Assembly (NCBI GenBank): GCA_020853835.1
Contig: JADYYC010000282.1
Location: forward strand, 1 to 6,230
DNA length: 6,230 nucleotides
Source of the DNA: Anaerolineales bacterium
GTDB taxonomy: Bacteria; Chloroflexota; Anaerolineae; Anaerolineales; UBA4823
Direction: 5' to 3'
The notes beneath the pieces were generated by a model. The model did no database searches. It was not told the origin of the DNA and saw only the letters and a list, made by a program, of their open reading frames with translations. This document shows positions 5,189-6,230 of this stretch, piece by piece (position 1 is the stretch's first letter; each line of letters begins with the position of its first letter). The translations under genes were made by a program, and so were the position numbers.

Positions 5189-5993
5189 CGTCCTTTTGCA
5201 GCAAATCTCCGGTTTGTAAATCGAATTGATACTCGATCTCCCGCCCGCCTTGACCCAGCAATTCGACCTGGAACACCACCCGGCCCCGCTTCACCGCCGC
5301 CTCCCAATCCTTGACGCTGAAACCTGCCCCAGCGTCCTGAAGGGCAGCCGTGATCAGCTCGGGGATGCGCGCCAGGTCGGCGCGCAGGACCTCCCCGCCC
5401 GATCCGTCGTGCCGGCCCTGTTCCTGTTTCAGGATGCGCGCGTCGAGGGCGTCGATCTTGACTTCGTATTCGGTATTTCCCTCGTACCCCTCGACTTCAT
5501 AGGCATAATAGGCGTGGTCTTGCAGGTCCAGCTCGAGTTGCTTGACCTGCGCCGTGGGGTAGAGGCCCTTGAAGAGGTCGTAGGCCTGCTCGGGGGTCAC
5601 TTTGATGTCTGCATAGACGCCCCGCACCCCCGCGCCGGGCGCCTGGCTGGCGCGGGCGGTGGGCTCCGCCGGCTCAGGGCGCGCCGGGGACATGGGTTCG
5701 GTGGGCGACAAAGGCTCTGGAGGGGAAGCAGGCTCGGTGGGCGATAAAGGTTCGCTGGGGGATAATGGCTCGGTGGGGGACAGGGGGTCAGTGGGAGACA
5801 ATGGCTCGGTCGGGGAAACAGGTTCGACGCGGGATGCAGGCGTGGCCTCCGGCGCAGCCGTTGAACCCGGTTCGGCGACCGGCGCGCCCCCGGTGGGCGT
5901 CTGAACCTCCGCCCCGGGGGGACGGCCCGTGCACGCGGGGAGGATAAATGCCAGCGCCAGCAGCAGGGATAAAACACCGCCAGGTTTTTTCAT
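5184..5993 (-). CDS. Repeat-bearing lipoprotein with two PepSY-like domains
   Basis: This 269-residue exported protein has a lipoprotein signal: basic MKK, a hydrophobic core, and the lipobox LPAC with Cys21 as the lipidated residue. A low-complexity Pro/Ser/Thr-rich spacer follows (22-120). It holds eight consecutive hexapeptides of the type E-P-L-S-P-T at 57-104. The folded part has two PepSY-like alpha/beta units. Unit one spans about 131-192, with VTPEQAYDLFKGLYP and a strand-rich YYAYEVEGYEGNTEYEVKID split over the core. Unit two spans about 207-269 and ends in IEYQFDLQTGDLLQKDV. PepSY domains are often linked to binding or inhibiting secreted proteases; no direct target is visible here. 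The start ATG has GGAG 6 nt upstream, and a promoter lies about 75 nt further up. The stop is 8 nt before the EamA ATG. The spacer probably holds the PepSY domains away from the membrane surface. Confidence 0.87.
   Translation of the reverse strand: MKKPGGVLSLLLALAFILPACTGRPPGAEVQTPTGGAPVAEPGSTAAPEATPASRVEPVSPTEPLSPTDPLSPTEPLSPSEPLSPTEPASPPEPLSPTEPMSPARPEPAEPTARASQAPGAGVRGVYADIKVTPEQAYDLFKGLYPTAQVKQLELDLQDHAYYAYEVEGYEGNTEYEVKIDALDARILKQEQGRHDGSGGEVLRADLARIPELITAALQDAGAGFSVKDWEAAVKRGRVVFQVELLGQGGREIEYQFDLQTGDLLQKDV
5682..5825 (-). repeat. Eight 18-bp tandem repeats encoding EPLSPT hexapeptides
   Basis: The units begin at residue 57 of the lipoprotein and read EPVSPT, EPLSPT, DPLSPT, EPLSPS, EPLSPT, EPASPP, EPLSPT, EPMSPA. 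Every unit is exactly six codons, and most synonymous differences are single bases, so the array arose by in-frame duplication and has since diverged. It is a natural site for slippage that changes spacer length without breaking the frame. Confidence 0.9.
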
Positions 5994-6068
5994 AGAAAGC
6001 TCCTTTCTCCGGTCTTTCGGACAGCCGCGCTTGCATCCCCCGTGCGCGGGTTTACTGCGGTTGGTTTA

Positions 6069-6097
6069 ACCTTACAAGACGAGTCGGTTTCTGTCAA
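6069..6097 (-). promoter_or_regulatory. Sigma-70-like promoter of the lipoprotein-EamA-GNAT unit
   Basis: On the minus strand, a perfect TTGACA (6092-6097) is followed after 17 nt by TAAGGT (6069-6074). The -35 and spacer are ideal and the -10 is weak, with 3 of 6 consensus bases. The predicted RNA start is near 6062, giving a leader of about 70 nt before the lipoprotein ATG at 5993. Confidence 0.6.
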
Positions 6098-6126
6098 CCG
6101 CGCGCGTCGTTGTGCCCTCACCCCGG

Positions 6127-6150
6127 CCCTCTCCCGCAAGCGGGAGAGGG
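6127..6150. repeat. Perfect 11-bp inverted repeat (REP-like intergenic hairpin)
   Basis: CCCTCTCCCGC and GCGGGAGAGGG are separated by two A residues. The sequence is self-complementary on both strands and resembles the common dispersed GC-rich intergenic palindromes. It lacks a following T-run on either strand, so it is not a typical rho-independent terminator. It could still stabilise the 3' end of a transcript entering from the right. Confidence 0.75.
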
Positions 6151-6155
6151 GGTGG

Positions 6156-6207
6156 CCCCTTCCCGTCATTTCGACGAGCGCTCCCCTTCCCGTCATTTCG
6201 ACGAGCG
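6156..6207. repeat. Two copies of a 25-bp direct repeat
   Basis: The 25 bases at 6156-6180 recur without change at 6183-6207, separated by CT. The core is CGTCATTTCGACGAGCG. The second copy continues with CAGCGAGGAGAAATCTTGAA, a longer form of a dispersed intergenic repeat; short ATTTC and GAAAT arms flank it. The first copy looks like a truncated duplicate. No gene is seen between 5994 and the right edge. Confidence 0.85.
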
Positions 6208-6230
6208 CAGCGAGGAGAAATCTTGAACGC

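Noticed and set aside
4240..5307. EamA start at 5307
   Set aside because: The extra 44 residues are Gly/Arg-rich, overlap the PepSY coding region and exceed the family length.
6127..6150. Rho-independent terminator
   Set aside because: The hairpin is strong, but the loop is too short and no T-run follows on either strand.
5990..6196. Minus-strand open frame of 68 codons at the right edge
   Set aside because: It translates the intergenic repeats into a PLSRLRERAGVRA-type peptide, a familiar spurious product of such palindromes, and runs across the lipoprotein promoter.

Overview
The window is about 65% GC by eye and every supported gene lies on the minus strand, so transcription runs from the right edge to the left edge. 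The style suggests an anaerobic or facultative bacterium, possibly Chloroflexota (Anaerolineae-like). The clues are small compact operons, a Pro/Ser/Thr-rich lipoprotein, a Tat-exported molybdoenzyme beside c-type haem proteins, and intergenic GTCATTTCGACGAGCG-type repeats. This placement is inference; there is no rRNA or marker gene to fix it.

Right part (about 6230 to 3306): an intergenic stretch with a perfect hairpin and a 25-bp direct repeat carries a good sigma-70-like promoter. It is followed by a lipoprotein with eight hexapeptide repeats and two PepSY-like domains, an EamA/DMT-family transporter, and a tandem GNAT-like acetyltransferase. The last two overlap by 11 nt and the first two are 8 nt apart, so the three form a plausible transcription unit. 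The transporter also has a perfect TATAAT 7 nt before its ATG and could be transcribed separately as a leaderless mRNA.

Left part (about 3305 to 1): an AT-rich intergenic stretch with a candidate promoter precedes a tightly packed operon. Its genes are a membrane-anchored triheme cytochrome c, two half-size YeeE/YedE-family membrane proteins, and a Tat-exported molybdopterin (bis-MGD) oxidoreductase. The oxidoreductase has an N-terminal 4Fe-4S motif and a cysteine as likely Mo ligand, and it runs off the left edge. The genes overlap by 4 nt or are separated by 1 or 14 nt. The set reads as a respiratory or sulfur-processing module: YeeE/YedE proteins move thiosulfate-like sulfur species, the molybdoenzyme resembles the thiosulfate/polysulfide/tetrathionate reductase group, and the cytochrome would carry electrons.

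The most interesting point is in the second YeeE/YedE gene. Its reading frame is interrupted by one TGA exactly where the family has the cysteine of its G-Y-C-P-G-T motif. The frame continues undamaged for 90 further codons that complete a normal-length protein. A strong hairpin whose apical loop starts with G lies 8 to 36 nt after the TGA, where a bacterial SECIS element would lie. The gene is therefore best read as a candidate selenoprotein (Sec at residue 94, 184 aa in total), with a sequencing error or nonsense mutation as the alternatives.
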